This document shows positions 1-7,424 of a stretch of 29,135 bases of DNA, piece by piece. A program made the position numbers and the translations under genes. The notes under the pieces were generated by a model. That model had not been told where the DNA came from. It searched no databases and saw only the letters and a program-made list of their open reading frames with translations. Positions within the stretch are counted from its first letter, which is position 1. Every line of letters starts with the position of its first letter. Source of the stretch: a virus. The stretch is taken from positions 1-29,135 of IMG/VR virus record IMGVR_UViG_3300035698_011262; one strand, written 5' to 3'.

Positions 1-2
1 AT

Positions 3-1925
3 GGATTTGCTATGAAAGAAAGTTGTATAAGAAAATGGCTTCCTTTACCAAATGCTGACCCTTCTTGTAGTGCAGATGCTTACAATGCAACTCACTGTTA
101 TGCTTATGACTGGCAATATTGGGAAGACTTTGGAGGATTTGGAGATTACAATAAATCAATTTGGTACAATAAGCATGATGTAGATGTATTATGTACTGCA
201 TTTATGAATAGAAACCATACTGCGTGGGTTCCATCAACAGGTAATTACAGTTTACTTAATACAATTCACTTATCAAGCGGTGTGTTAGGTTATAGCTTAA
301 AACAAGCAAATACACCATTCTTTAATATTCTATATGATGATTATTTCTATGATATCGGAACTAAATTACAATTACAACCAACAGAAGAAGGAGGGAATCT
401 TTATAGTATGAAATATACTAAAGGAACTGCTTATTACAATAGTACAAGTCATGTAGCTTCTTTTGATGATGGCTTGGAATTCAATACAGCGTCTTTTGAA
501 GTAAGTGTGTTAGACCCCGGAAGTGTTGTAACTTATACAGTTACTATAAATGATTATCATGCTTGTGATATAACTACAGATGGAGTTGCATGGCAATATG
601 AATTACATAGCTGTGATATAAATGAAACAATATGGGAGAATTCTTATGGACATTATGAGTTTGTAATTAATTCAACAGCAGGCGGATATATTGGAACAGA
701 TACAGGAATAACAACTTATGGATATAGAACATTTAGAAGTTCTCCAGATGCTAAAGATTATTCAGTTCAAACTACAGAAAATCTTTATATTAATTTAATG
801 ATGAATATAACTCACAAAGACAGCATAGACACAACAGATAAAATAACGCAGACTAATACTAATTATATTGATACAACAAGAGCAACTAATATGACTTTAA
901 GTTCAAATTATGATTTTAATACTAAGATATGGAATTATCCAATCACTTTAACTGAGGGAATATATAGAGAAATCAAAGCATATAATACTACAGATTTTGT
1001 AAGTATCGGAGCAACAAACACAACAACTTGCGATACAGCAGACCCAACGTTTACATACACATCAGTCGAAGAAGTAGGTCAAGTTGGTGCTTGTTATGAG
1101 AATGGAGGTGGTACTGTTATAACTAGAGTTAGTATGCCTAAACTAAGTACAAAAATAACACAAGCTGTTATGGATGACATACCACCTGAATTTTTAAATT
1201 ATAATTCAACACACACAATAACTATTGGTGATGCTTTTAGTTTAATATTTACAGCTCATGATGTTTCAGGAATTAGTCAATACTGGGTTAATGATACTGA
1301 TAATTTTATTATGTATACAAATGGAACTATGACTTTAAATGGCACACCAGCAATAGGAACTTATAAAGCTTTAACTTCTGTGAATGATACTTATAACAAT
1401 ATCAATAATACAGAAGTGTTCACATTACAAGTCAAAGGAAGTATTATTCCAGCAACTGATACATTTAATATGTCATTTGTTTATCCAACAGATAGAACAG
1501 ATATAGTATTCACACTTGAATTTGATACTGAAGCTACAACATCTTCATCAGTAGGATATTCTACTACACCTACAACATTCCCAAGTTATACTCAAGGATA
1601 TTATTCAATTCCAATCCTTGACAGATATGCAGATGGATATTTAACACAGACTGACAGAGCTCAATTTGGTGTAAATGATATGCCAACATTCCAACATAGC
1701 GATTATTATTTAGCGTTTATGGTTAATGAAAATCAAACAGAGGGCTTAGAGTTACAAGTGGGACCATTTAATATGTCACAGGAATTAGTAAACATAGGAG
1801 TAAATATAAGTATAACTCCTTTTAATCAGAGTAGCTTAGGATTATACATTAATGATTACTGGGGAAATTTAATCCCTTACAACACATCACAGGATAACTT
1901 ACCACTTTGGTATGTTACTAGTTAA
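3..1925 (+). CDS. Sequon-rich surface/adhesin-like protein, 5' end cut by window edge
   Basis: The frame is open to the left edge, so the ATG at 12 is probably internal; it has no ribosome site. At least 637 residues are visible. The protein is rich in Asn, Thr, Tyr and Ser with more than 20 N-X-S/T sequons, typical of an exported or virion-surface archaeal protein. Around residues 388-477 (counted from the ATG at 12) there is a cadherin/Ig-like beta-sandwich unit beginning DDIPPEFLNYN, with AHDVSGISQYWVND in the middle. Such units are common in predicted surface proteins of Woesearchaeota-like genomes. Other parts are not recognised. It lies just upstream of the head genes, so it may be a virion fibre, a receptor-binding protein or a host-surface mimic. 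Function is inferred. Confidence 0.75.
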   Translation, partial: GFAMKESCIRKWLPLPNADPSCSADAYNATHCYAYDWQYWEDFGGFGDYNKSIWYNKHDVDVLCTAFMNRNHTAWVPSTGNYSLLNTIHLSSGVLGYSLKQANTPFFNILYDDYFYDIGTKLQLQPTEEGGNLYSMKYTKGTAYYNSTSHVASFDDGLEFNTASFEVSVLDPGSVVTYTVTINDYHACDITTDGVAWQYELHSCDINETIWENSYGHYEFVINSTAGGYIGTDTGITTYGYRTFRSSPDAKDYSVQTTENLYINLMMNITHKDSIDTTDKITQTNTNYIDTTRATNMTLSSNYDFNTKIWNYPITLTEGIYREIKAYNTTDFVSIGATNTTTCDTADPTFTYTSVEEVGQVGACYENGGGTVITRVSMPKLSTKITQAVMDDIPPEFLNYNSTHTITIGDAFSLIFTAHDVSGISQYWVNDTDNFIMYTNGTMTLNGTPAIGTYKALTSVNDTYNNINNTEVFTLQVKGSIIPATDTFNMSFVYPTDRTDIVFTLEFDTEATTSSSVGYSTTPTTFPSYTQGYYSIPILDRYADGYLTQTDRAQFGVNDMPTFQHSDYYLAFMVNENQTEGLELQVGPFNMSQELVNIGVNISITPFNQSSLGLYINDYWGNLIPYNTSQDNLPLWYVTS

Positions 1926-1926
1926 A

Positions 1927-2319
1927 ATGGAAAAGAAAGAAGAAAAAATAAATATTGAAATAGAAGAAGAAAAGGAAGATTATGGTATAAAAGAGTCTGT
2001 TTATAGACTAAATACTATGGATAGTGGCACTGCTAGCATTGTTACAGAGCCAATACAAGGCAAGCTTTTGGCTATGATAATAAGCACTAATAAGCCTGTT
2101 AAGATAAGGATAACGACAGAACTAGGCATTGAAGTGTTTAATGTAGTTGACTTTAAAGAGATGTTCCCTAAATATATCCCAATCAAAGTAACGAGTATGA
2201 ATTCAGAAGGAAATATTCTTAACTTCTCATCAGACTACTATTGTTTAAATGGTAGTCTAACAATAGATGTAGCAGGGGCAGCACAATCTAGTGTTGATGT
2301 TATTTTGAGGTGGGCATAA
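1927..2319 (+). CDS. Small virion-module protein of unknown function
   Basis: This 130-residue protein has a charged Lys/Glu N-terminus (MEKKEEKINIEIEEEK) followed by a beta-rich domain with KLLAMIIST and DVILRWA strands. I chose the ATG at 1927 because it follows the upstream stop after a single base, which suggests re-initiation. An in-frame ATG at 1912 inside the previous gene would add five residues; neither has a clear ribosome site. It ends in a TAATG overlap with the next gene, so the pair is translationally coupled. Its place between the surface protein and the prohead protease suggests a small structural or assembly role, but no family is recognised. Confidence 0.7.
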   Translation: MEKKEEKINIEIEEEKEDYGIKESVYRLNTMDSGTASIVTEPIQGKLLAMIISTNKPVKIRITTELGIEVFNVVDFKEMFPKYIPIKVTSMNSEGNILNFSSDYYCLNGSLTIDVAGAAQSSVDVILRWA

Positions 2320-2513
2320 TGCCTGAAGCAATTATTACAGGACAAGGTGGAGACGGAACAAATAATTGGGTATCTGTTAATGTTAAGTTTAATGAAGCTG
2401 TTGTTCTTAAAGCAGAAGATGAAGATAAGATGACACTTACAATCAATGATGATTTATCAGGGTTACTTTATCTTAGAGTAGGAGCAGGAGCGAAAGTAGA
2501 AACAAGAGAATAA
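2319..2513 (+). CDS. Small beta-rich protein of unknown function
   Basis: A 64-residue protein starting at the ATG that overlaps the previous stop (TAATG). A ribosome site GAGGTG lies at 2307-2312. A GTG at 2310 is in frame but sits within this site, so it is rejected. The sequence MPEAIITGQGG...VSVNVKFNEAVVLKAEDEDK...LYLRVGAGAKVETRE predicts a compact beta sheet. It is the last gene before the head promoter at 2514-2568, so it belongs to the transcript that carries the left-edge surface protein. It might be a decoration or connector component. No family is recognised. Confidence 0.7.
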   Translation: MPEAIITGQGGDGTNNWVSVNVKFNEAVVLKAEDEDKMTLTINDDLSGLLYLRVGAGAKVETRE

Positions 2514-2568
2514 ATTATATAATATAAAGAAAAATATTTATAAATGAGTAAAATATATTTTAATATAT
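2514..2568 (+). promoter_or_regulatory. Archaeal promoter P1 for the head module
   Basis: The A-rich BRE-like stretch AAAGAAAAATA precedes the TATA box TTTATAAAT at 2537-2545. Transcription should start near 2567, giving a leader of about 24 nt before the protease ATG at 2591. The 55-nt block matches 7424-7478 at 51 of 55 positions, so it is a repeated control element and not chance AT-rich sequence. The TATA/BRE logic is established for archaea; the exact start site is inferred. Confidence 0.8.
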
Positions 2569-2590
2569 GCACAATACAGAAGGTGAAAAA

Positions 2591-3526
2591 ATGGAAACTA
2601 AAAAAGATTGGCGGAAGCTTGAATATGTTATGCCTATTCAAGAGAGTGTAAGTGTCAATGGTGAATTCTTAATTAGAGGAACTGCAATCAATGCAACAGT
2701 AACAAGAAATGGTGTTGAGTATGGAGCAGAAGATCTAGAGAAGTCAGCATTCTCATTACGAAACAAGCCTATACTAAAGGACCATACAAATGAAATTGAT
2801 TCTATTGTTGGTAAGACTACAGAAAATGTTATGTGGAATGTCAATGAAAAGAAAGTTGATTTTGAAGGTAAAATTGTTGACGAGAAAATCAAGAGCATGA
2901 TTAATGATGGCTTAATTGGAGCTGTAAGTGTTGGTGCTATGGTTAGTGAATTAGCAGAAGTACAAAATGACGAAGGAGTTGTTACTCACGTTCAAGCTAA
3001 AGGAATAGATTTTGTTGAGTTGAGTCTGGTCGCTGTACCAGCAGATCCTAATGCAGGATTTTCAAAAGCTATTGCGGAAAGTTTCAGTTTAAAGAATAAA
3101 AAAGTTGATAGTCTGAATGACGGACTAAAAAAACAAAAACAGGAGGATAGTAAGATGGAAAAAAAATCTGATAAGGCAGTTAAGAAACCAGTAAAAGAAG
3201 TTTCTGAAAAGCCAAAAGAAAAAGCTGTTGAGGAACAGATAGTTAAAGTTGATTCTTCTCAGTTAGATGAAGCGATTAAAAAAGCAAAAGAACTTCTAGA
3301 TCTTCAGAAACAAATCTCAGAAAAACCTGAGGAAGAAGCAGAAGAAAAAGAAGAAGTTAAGGAAGAGGAAAAAGAAGAAGTAGCAGAAGAAAAAGAAGAA
3401 GTAAAAGATGAAACACAAGGAGAAGTTGCAGCAGAAGAAGAAGTTGTAGCAGAAGAATCTTCAAGTGATTACATTATTGAAAAAGCTGATAAGGGCTTTG
3501 CAATATATAAGGAGAGGGTGATGTAA
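2591..3526 (+). CDS. Prohead (capsid maturation) protease fused to a scaffold-like tail
   Basis: This 311-residue protein resembles HK97-type prohead serine proteases (U35/S78 group), which process the capsid scaffold during head maturation. The visible motifs are ILKDH with candidate catalytic His65, AVSVGAM with candidate Ser113, and the conserved ELSLVAVPADP at 143-153. After about residue 160 the chain becomes an extremely acidic Lys/Glu-rich coiled-coil, typical of a scaffold or delta domain. The start at 2591 is chosen because it has the ribosome site AAGGTG at 2580-2585 and lies downstream of the predicted transcription start. The in-frame ATG at 2567 lies at about that start site. An internal ribosome site and ATG at 3155 suggest a separate scaffold product. 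It precedes the decoration and capsid genes, as expected. Confidence 0.88.
   Translation: METKKDWRKLEYVMPIQESVSVNGEFLIRGTAINATVTRNGVEYGAEDLEKSAFSLRNKPILKDHTNEIDSIVGKTTENVMWNVNEKKVDFEGKIVDEKIKSMINDGLIGAVSVGAMVSELAEVQNDEGVVTHVQAKGIDFVELSLVAVPADPNAGFSKAIAESFSLKNKKVDSLNDGLKKQKQEDSKMEKKSDKAVKKPVKEVSEKPKEKAVEEQIVKVDSSQLDEAIKKAKELLDLQKQISEKPEEEAEEKEEVKEEEKEEVAEEKEEVKDETQGEVAAEEEVVAEESSSDYIIEKADKGFAIYKERVM
3155..3526 (+). CDS. Nested in-frame scaffold protein (internal start in protease gene)
   Basis: Inside the protease gene, at the boundary between protease domain and acidic tail, a strong ribosome site AGGAGGA (3141-3147) sits 8 nt before an in-frame ATG (codon 189). The product would be 123 residues, almost wholly Lys/Glu-rich coiled coil, with a short C-terminal motif SDYIIEKADKGFAIYKERV. 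This is the same layout as lambda C and Nu3, where the free scaffold is made from an internal start in the protease gene. The sequence signal is direct; that the product is made, and acts as scaffold, is inference. Confidence 0.6.
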   Translation: MEKKSDKAVKKPVKEVSEKPKEKAVEEQIVKVDSSQLDEAIKKAKELLDLQKQISEKPEEEAEEKEEVKEEEKEEVAEEKEEVKDETQGEVAAEEEVVAEESSSDYIIEKADKGFAIYKERVM

Positions 3527-3527
3527 G

Positions 3528-3956
3528 ATGGTTATGAATCCAGCAGGATATGTCCCATTATTAGATGGTGGCAATCCAAGAATAGTAACAGGAAAAGTTT
3601 TTAATACTACAATTTCAGGTGGTATGTTTGTATTTGCATCAGGAGCATCTGGTGTCGTTAGTTCAGGAGCAGATAGTTTTGCAACAACTGACGTAACAGT
3701 TGAACCAGTAGCAAGTGGTGGACAATTTAATGGGATTGCTTTAGCAACAGCAACATCAGGAAACTTAGTTTCATTTGCAACAAGAGGAGCAGTTATCGTA
3801 CAAGATAATGCAGGAGTTACATGTGGAGTAAAAGTTAAGTGTGATGGAACTGATTCAGTTGCAGATTGTGGAGCAGGAGAAGGCGAACAATCAATTGGAA
3901 GAGCATTAACACAAGGAGCAAGTGGCGGCTATGTAATAGTCGACATACAGGGGTAA
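3528..3956 (+). CDS. Candidate capsid decoration/stabilising protein 1
   Basis: A 142-residue, Gly/Ala/Val/Ser-rich protein with an all-beta look (GNLVSFATRGAVIVQDNAG, ALTQGASGGYVIVDIQG). It resembles the small beta-barrel decoration or head-fibre proteins found beside major capsid genes, such as lambda gpD-like or DUF2190-like families. That family placement is inference from pattern and position. The ATG at 3528 has a good ribosome site AAGGAGAGGGTG just upstream and follows the protease stop by one base. The stop lies 5 nt before the capsid gene ATG. Two cysteines (VTCGVKVKC) occur in the second half, and a third in VADCGAG. Confidence 0.7.
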   Translation: MVMNPAGYVPLLDGGNPRIVTGKVFNTTISGGMFVFASGASGVVSSGADSFATTDVTVEPVASGGQFNGIALATATSGNLVSFATRGAVIVQDNAGVTCGVKVKCDGTDSVADCGAGEGEQSIGRALTQGASGGYVIVDIQG

Positions 3957-3961
3957 TCAAG

Positions 3962-4825
3962 ATGGAAAAAGAATTAACAAATGTAAAAGAATTACTTCAA
4001 ACAGACATAGGAACAGAAGGTTCATTATTAATACCTAAAAAAATCTATGACACTTTAATTGAAGAAGTAGACAAAGCATTAATTCCAAGAGACGAAGCAG
4101 CACTAGTATTTGGACCAAGTGATATTCCAGGATCAAGTATTGATGTTGATTTAGTGACACCTAATAAATTAGATGTAAGATTAGTTGGAGAAGGAGCAGA
4201 AGTTCCATTAGACCAAACTGAATATACTTCTATAAACTTCAAACCAGTAAAATACGGAGTTGCAATTAGAATTACTAAGGAATTATTAGAAGACGCAAAG
4301 TGGAATTTATTACAACACAACATCCAAATTGCAGCTAGAAGATTTGCAGAAAATGATAACAAATTAGTTATTACAGCTTTAGATGGAGCAGGCAACACAG
4401 TTGCAGGCGGAGCAGCAATTACAATTGCTAACATCACAAGAGCAATGCAATATCTAGAAGACAGCGACTATAACCCAACTTCATTATTTGTTGGAATGGA
4501 AGTATTAAATGATCTAAGGAACATTGATACTTTTGTTGAAGCAAACAAAGTTGGTAATACAGACATTTTAAAAACTGGCTTCTTAGGTACAATCTATGGA
4601 CTGAATGTAATGAAATTTTCAACAAATGCAGCACCTTCAACTACATATAGTAAATATGCTTATGTAACAGATAAAACAGAAGCATATGCTATTGCAGAAA
4701 AAAGACCTGTAACAATTGAAAACTTTGACTTGCCTACTTATGATATGAGCGGGGCAGTAGTAACTCAAAGAATAAAAGTTAGACTGTTAAGAAGTTCAGC
4801 AGTTGCTAAAATAACTACTAGTTAA
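3962..4825 (+). CDS. Major capsid protein, HK97 fold
   Basis: A 287-residue protein matching the HK97-fold major capsid family. It has an N-terminal segment followed by GSLLIPKKIYDTLIEEVDK, the P-domain-like helix RITKELLEDA near residue 108, then NIQIAARRFAENDNKLVITAL, and the C-terminal FDLPTYDMSGAVVTQRIKVR typical of the family's last strands. I chose the ATG at 3962 because AGGGG lies directly upstream and the product then begins MEKELTNVKELL. The longer frame extends back into the decoration gene with low-complexity, unlikely sequence. The long cleaved delta domain seen in HK97 is absent, which fits a separate scaffold. A terminator hairpin is built around its stop codon, which favours high-level, discrete transcript ends. 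Confidence 0.92.
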   Translation: MEKELTNVKELLQTDIGTEGSLLIPKKIYDTLIEEVDKALIPRDEAALVFGPSDIPGSSIDVDLVTPNKLDVRLVGEGAEVPLDQTEYTSINFKPVKYGVAIRITKELLEDAKWNLLQHNIQIAARRFAENDNKLVITALDGAGNTVAGGAAITIANITRAMQYLEDSDYNPTSLFVGMEVLNDLRNIDTFVEANKVGNTDILKTGFLGTIYGLNVMKFSTNAAPSTTYSKYAYVTDKTEAYAIAEKRPVTIENFDLPTYDMSGAVVTQRIKVRLLRSSAVAKITTS

Positions 4826-4848
4826 GTAGTTTTTTTTTACTTTTTTTC
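4813..4848 (+). terminator. Hairpin plus U-tract terminator at the end of the capsid gene
   Basis: AACTACT (4813-4819) pairs with AGTAGTT (4825-4831) around the five-base loop AGTTA. A run of nine T (4830-4838) follows, then a second T tract. The capsid stop codon TAA (4823-4825) lies at the loop and first stem base, so the terminator overlaps coding sequence. Confidence 0.7.
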
Positions 4849-4874
4849 TTTAGAAAATATAGGTGAAAAACAAA

Positions 4875-5411
4875 ATGCAAGATGGATTAAGAAGCGAAAG
4901 CTCAAAAGTTGAAAACTTAAACTTTTCTGATACAGTATCAGGAGTAGACGTTGCAGTTACAAATGTTGCAGCAACTTCAATATCAGGAACTTCAATAAAT
5001 GCAACTAATGCTGTTGTAGCACAAACATTTACAACTGCATATGGAAGCGGATATGGAACAGTCATTAACAATCTTACAGCAGAAGCTATTATTTCAGGTG
5101 GAACATGGTGCGTAGGTTCAGCAGCATCAGGAACAGTACCAAATGTAGTTGCTAAGGCAGCAGCAGCAAGTACAGCTCAACCATTAGGAATATGTTTAGC
5201 AGATGTAGCATCAGGAGCAAATCCAAATATTTTAACTCAAGGTTATTATAAAGGAATGATTGCAGATGATACAGTTGCAACTGAAGATGGATATAGTGTA
5301 GGTGCAGGAGCAGCTCTAAATACAGTGGGAGCAGCAGCAGCAGGAACTACAAGAGGAACTGTAGTAATGGGTGCAGGATCTGAAGGCACAACAGTTATAT
5401 ATCTATGGTGA
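4875..5411 (+). CDS. Candidate capsid decoration protein 2
   Basis: A 178-residue Ala/Gly/Thr/Ser-rich protein immediately after the capsid gene. The first 60 residues are Thr/Ser/Val-rich and repetitive (NVAATSISGTSINATNAVV). The second part has the beta-rich layout of decoration proteins: AEAIISGGTWCVG, QPLGICLADVASGA, YKGMIADDTVATEDGYSVG, TRGTVVMGAGSEGT. It is similar in style to the product at 3528-3956, so the capsid gene appears flanked by two surface-protein candidates. The ATG at 4875 follows the ribosome site TAGGTGA; the in-frame GTG at 4863 is within that site and is rejected. Family assignment rests on composition and position only. Confidence 0.65.
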   Translation: MQDGLRSESSKVENLNFSDTVSGVDVAVTNVAATSISGTSINATNAVVAQTFTTAYGSGYGTVINNLTAEAIISGGTWCVGSAASGTVPNVVAKAAAASTAQPLGICLADVASGANPNILTQGYYKGMIADDTVATEDGYSVGAGAALNTVGAAAAGTTRGTVVMGAGSEGTTVIYLW

Positions 5412-5416
5412 TTAAG

Positions 5417-5587
5417 ATGACTAGAAGAAAAACAGTTAAAGCAGAAAGGAAAGCTAAAGTTTTTGAACAAGATCAACCAGAACATATTTATCCATGTCCT
5501 AAATGTGGGACAGAAATGAATGTTGTTGCAGTTGGAGTGTTTAGAGATTTGAAGTGTCCTAAATGTGGAACTGGTTTAAGCAAATAA
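5417..5587 (+). CDS. Small two-CPxCG zinc-ribbon protein
   Basis: A 56-residue basic protein with N-terminal TRRKTVKAERKAK and two zinc knuckles, CPKCGTEMNVV and CPKCGTGLSK, separated by about 15 residues. This is a classic zinc ribbon that would bind one Zn ion, and the basic tail suggests nucleic acid contact. The ATG at 5417 is preceded by GGTGAT; an ATG at 5405 in frame is possible but overlaps the previous gene. It sits among head genes, where a zinc ribbon is unexpected. It could be a small transcription or packaging factor, or a minor capsid component. Confidence 0.75.
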   Translation: MTRRKTVKAERKAKVFEQDQPEHIYPCPKCGTEMNVVAVGVFRDLKCPKCGTGLSK

Positions 5588-5612
5588 ATATTTTTTTATT
5601 TTTTTTTAATTT
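5588..5612 (+). terminator. Oligo-T archaeal-type terminator
   Basis: Two long T runs (seven and nine T) directly follow the zinc-ribbon stop codon. No strong stem is present, which fits the U-tract termination used by archaeal RNA polymerase. Confidence 0.5.
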
Positions 5613-5641
5613 TATTAAAATAAAAACACGAGGAAATAAAC

Positions 5642-6094
5642 ATGGGACTATATAATTTAGGAAGCGTAGCAGCAGAAGTTACTTTACAACTTCCAGACAT
5701 GCCTAGCTATATCAGTGGAACACCATTAGAAAGAATTGTGGATAGAAAGCGTACATATGTTGAGCAATATACTGGCTTAAATGTTGGAAGTGTAGGTATT
5801 GCTGAGAAATTCCAACCAGTTCTAGTAAATTTAACCGCTTGTGATGCACTTAAAACTGTTATAGCAAGTAATATTAATTCTAGTACAACTATCGGATCGC
5901 AATCAAGTGATTCAACTGCAGGAAATTTAAAATTAGGTGAATTTTCTTATGATGATGAGAAAGGAAGCACAGCAAGTTTATTGAATGCATCTTCTAAAGC
6001 TTTAACAGAACTACAAAAAGGTTATTGTGAGGAAGGAATGGAGTTGTTGAAACAACTAGGAAGAGATATAAAATTCGAGAGGGTATTATCATGA
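5642..6094 (+). CDS. Head-tail connector / adaptor protein
   Basis: A 150-residue protein at the position of the adaptor that binds the portal. It has TPLERIVDRKRTYVEQYTG, then PVLVNLTACDALKTVIAS, and a C-terminal helix LTELQKGYCEEGMELLKQLG. The alpha-helical layout resembles HK97 gp6-like or gp15-like adaptors, which are all-helical and about this length; that is inference. The ATG at 5642 has the ribosome site CGAGG. It overlaps the next gene by 4 nt (ATGA), opening a tightly coupled run of connector genes to 7424. Confidence 0.65.
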   Translation: MGLYNLGSVAAEVTLQLPDMPSYISGTPLERIVDRKRTYVEQYTGLNVGSVGIAEKFQPVLVNLTACDALKTVIASNINSSTTIGSQSSDSTAGNLKLGEFSYDDEKGSTASLLNASSKALTELQKGYCEEGMELLKQLGRDIKFERVLS

Positions 6095-6330
6095 CAGGGA
6101 CTAATCATACACTATGTAATAAAGAAACAGAAATTGCAGAGATGCATTTAGACATAAAATATATTAGAAAAGCTTTAGAAGGAAATGGGAAAAAGGGATT
6201 GATTGATGACATAAGAGACAACAGTCAATATAGACATGAGTGTAAAGGAAAAGCATCGCTTACAAAATTTATGGTTGGTGGTGGCTGGTTAACAACCATT
6301 GTAGTATTATTACTCAGCCAAATTAAATAG
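6091..6330 (+). CDS. Small protein with coiled coil and C-terminal membrane helix
   Basis: A 79-residue protein. The N-terminal half is charged and helical (KETEIAEMHLDIKYIRKALEG). The C-terminus is a single hydrophobic segment after GKASLTKF, namely MVGGGWLTTIVVLLLSQ at about 60-77. This layout is like XhlA-type holin-associated proteins or other small phage membrane proteins. It starts at an ATGA overlap with the adaptor gene, with GAGGG upstream. Its place inside the head-tail connector cluster is unusual for a lysis protein, and the true holin candidate is at 18097-18297. It could instead anchor assembling particles at the membrane. Function is not established. Confidence 0.65.
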   Translation: MTGTNHTLCNKETEIAEMHLDIKYIRKALEGNGKKGLIDDIRDNSQYRHECKGKASLTKFMVGGGWLTTIVVLLLSQIK

Positions 6331-6340
6331 GGTGAAAATT

Positions 6341-6640
6341 ATGACTAAAACATTATTAAAATATATAGGAAAATATCAAGCATATGGTGAAATTATTGAA
6401 GCACGAGGATGTGCTAAGTGTAGCTTAGTTGAAGCTCTACTTAAAACAGGAGACTATGAATTACTTAGTGATGAATATCCTGAAGAAAAAGAAGTTGTTT
6501 CTGAAGTTCCTAATTTAGATTGGACTGAAAAAGAAATAAAGAATTGGATTAAATTTAATGAAATTGATGTCAAGTATGATATCAAAAATGATACTAAGAA
6601 AGATATCATGTTAAGACTTAAAGATGCTGGAGCAATATAA
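6341..6640 (+). CDS. Small protein with HeH/LEM-like C-terminal domain
   Basis: A 99-residue protein. The C-terminal 45 residues (LDWTEKEIKNWIKFNEID...DTKKDIMLRLKDAG) read as a helix-extended-loop-helix or LEM/SAP-like fold, which in other proteins contacts DNA or protein partners. The N-terminal part has ARGCAKCSLVEALLKTGDYE with one Cys pair. The ATG at 6341 is chosen because GGTGAAA at 6331-6337 is its ribosome site; the GTG at 6332 is inside that site. It ends in a TAATG overlap with the next gene. Phages often carry HeH/LEM-type small proteins near head-tail genes, but the role here is inferred. Confidence 0.65.
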   Translation: MTKTLLKYIGKYQAYGEIIEARGCAKCSLVEALLKTGDYELLSDEYPEEKEVVSEVPNLDWTEKEIKNWIKFNEIDVKYDIKNDTKKDIMLRLKDAGAI

Positions 6641-7065
6641 TGACAGATCCATCTGTAGTAAGTGCAAACTTTCAAAAGCTATTAGATGAGAATTCTGTTC
6701 CAGTTAGAGTTAAACATTATGAAGAGGTAGCAGACCATCAGCAATATGATGATGCATTACAGCTTCAACAGACTGGTGTTGCTGTATGGGTTTCTGGTTG
6801 TATACAACCAATTAAAAATGTTAAAGGTAGTTATGATGCTGTTTTATTAGAACAAGGCAAAATAAAGACTACTGATAAAAAGATTTATGTTCCTAATGTA
6901 GCGACTAATGGAACAATAAAGGTTGGCATAGGATCTCCTGTAACAACAGAGCATAGTGTCATTCCAGATGGAATGGAAGCTTGGGAAATCAGCGGATCTG
7001 TAATATACAAAAAATTATATTTAAGAGAATTAGTAGCAGGCAGTTTAATTGGTGAGTTTCCTTGA
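6640..7065 (+). CDS. Head-closure / head-tail joining candidate
   Basis: A 141-residue protein starting at a TAATG overlap with GGAG upstream. The N-terminus is helical (SANFQKLLDENSVPVRVKHY). The rest is beta-rich (GVAVWVSGCIQPI, GKIKTTDKKIYVPN, WEISGSVIYKKLYLRELVAG), as in head-closure (stopper) or head-tail joining proteins, which form a small beta-barrel ring under the connector. The position between adaptor and the gp10-like protein supports this. No diagnostic motif is visible, so the call rests on order, length and predicted fold. Confidence 0.6.
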   Translation: MTDPSVVSANFQKLLDENSVPVRVKHYEEVADHQQYDDALQLQQTGVAVWVSGCIQPIKNVKGSYDAVLLEQGKIKTTDKKIYVPNVATNGTIKVGIGSPVTTEHSVIPDGMEAWEISGSVIYKKLYLRELVAGSLIGEFP

Positions 7066-7424
7066 GCATTAAAATAATAGGAATACCACAAGCACTTACT
7101 TTTCTAAAGATGAAAGATAAAGAAGCTATTTCAAGAGCAAATGATGCAATACATCAAGCAGGATTTTTTGTTGAAGGAGAAGTTAAAGAAAGTATAAGAG
7201 GAGCTAGAGCAGAGCCACAGAGTGTTGATACTGGAAGATTTTTACAAAGTGTTAAAACTCAGAATGGTAAACTTTCTTCAGTTGTATCTAGTGATGTTGA
7301 ATATGCTAAGTATTTAGAATATGGTACAAGTAGAGTTTCAGCGAGACATCATTTTGGAAACACTAAAACTAGGAATAAAAAGAAGGTAACTGATTTGGTT
7401 AATGATAGCATGAAGAAACTTTAA
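7062..7424 (+). CDS. HK97 gp10-like tail/neck completion protein, TTG start
   Basis: A 120-residue protein with the characteristic family core SVDTGRFLQSV, then VVSSDVEYAKYLEYGTSR and an aromatic/His end ARHHFG. These match HK97 gp10-type neck or tail-completion proteins that join the tail tube to the head. The only plausible start is TTG at 7062, overlapping the previous TGA stop (TTGA), with GGTGAG at 7051-7056 as ribosome site. The C-terminus is strongly basic. It is the last gene before the second copy of the late-type promoter. Confidence 0.8.
   Translation: MSIKIIGIPQALTFLKMKDKEAISRANDAIHQAGFFVEGEVKESIRGARAEPQSVDTGRFLQSVKTQNGKLSSVVSSDVEYAKYLEYGTSRVSARHHFGNTKTRNKKKVTDLVNDSMKKL

Noticed and set aside
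12-14. ATG at 12 as the true start of the first gene
   Set aside because: The frame is open to the window edge and no ribosome site precedes this ATG, so the gene is treated as 5' partial.
3866-3961. Longer N-terminus for the major capsid protein
   Set aside because: This stretch overlaps the decoration gene and translates to Arg-rich low-quality sequence. The ATG at 3962 has a ribosome site and a family-like N-terminus.
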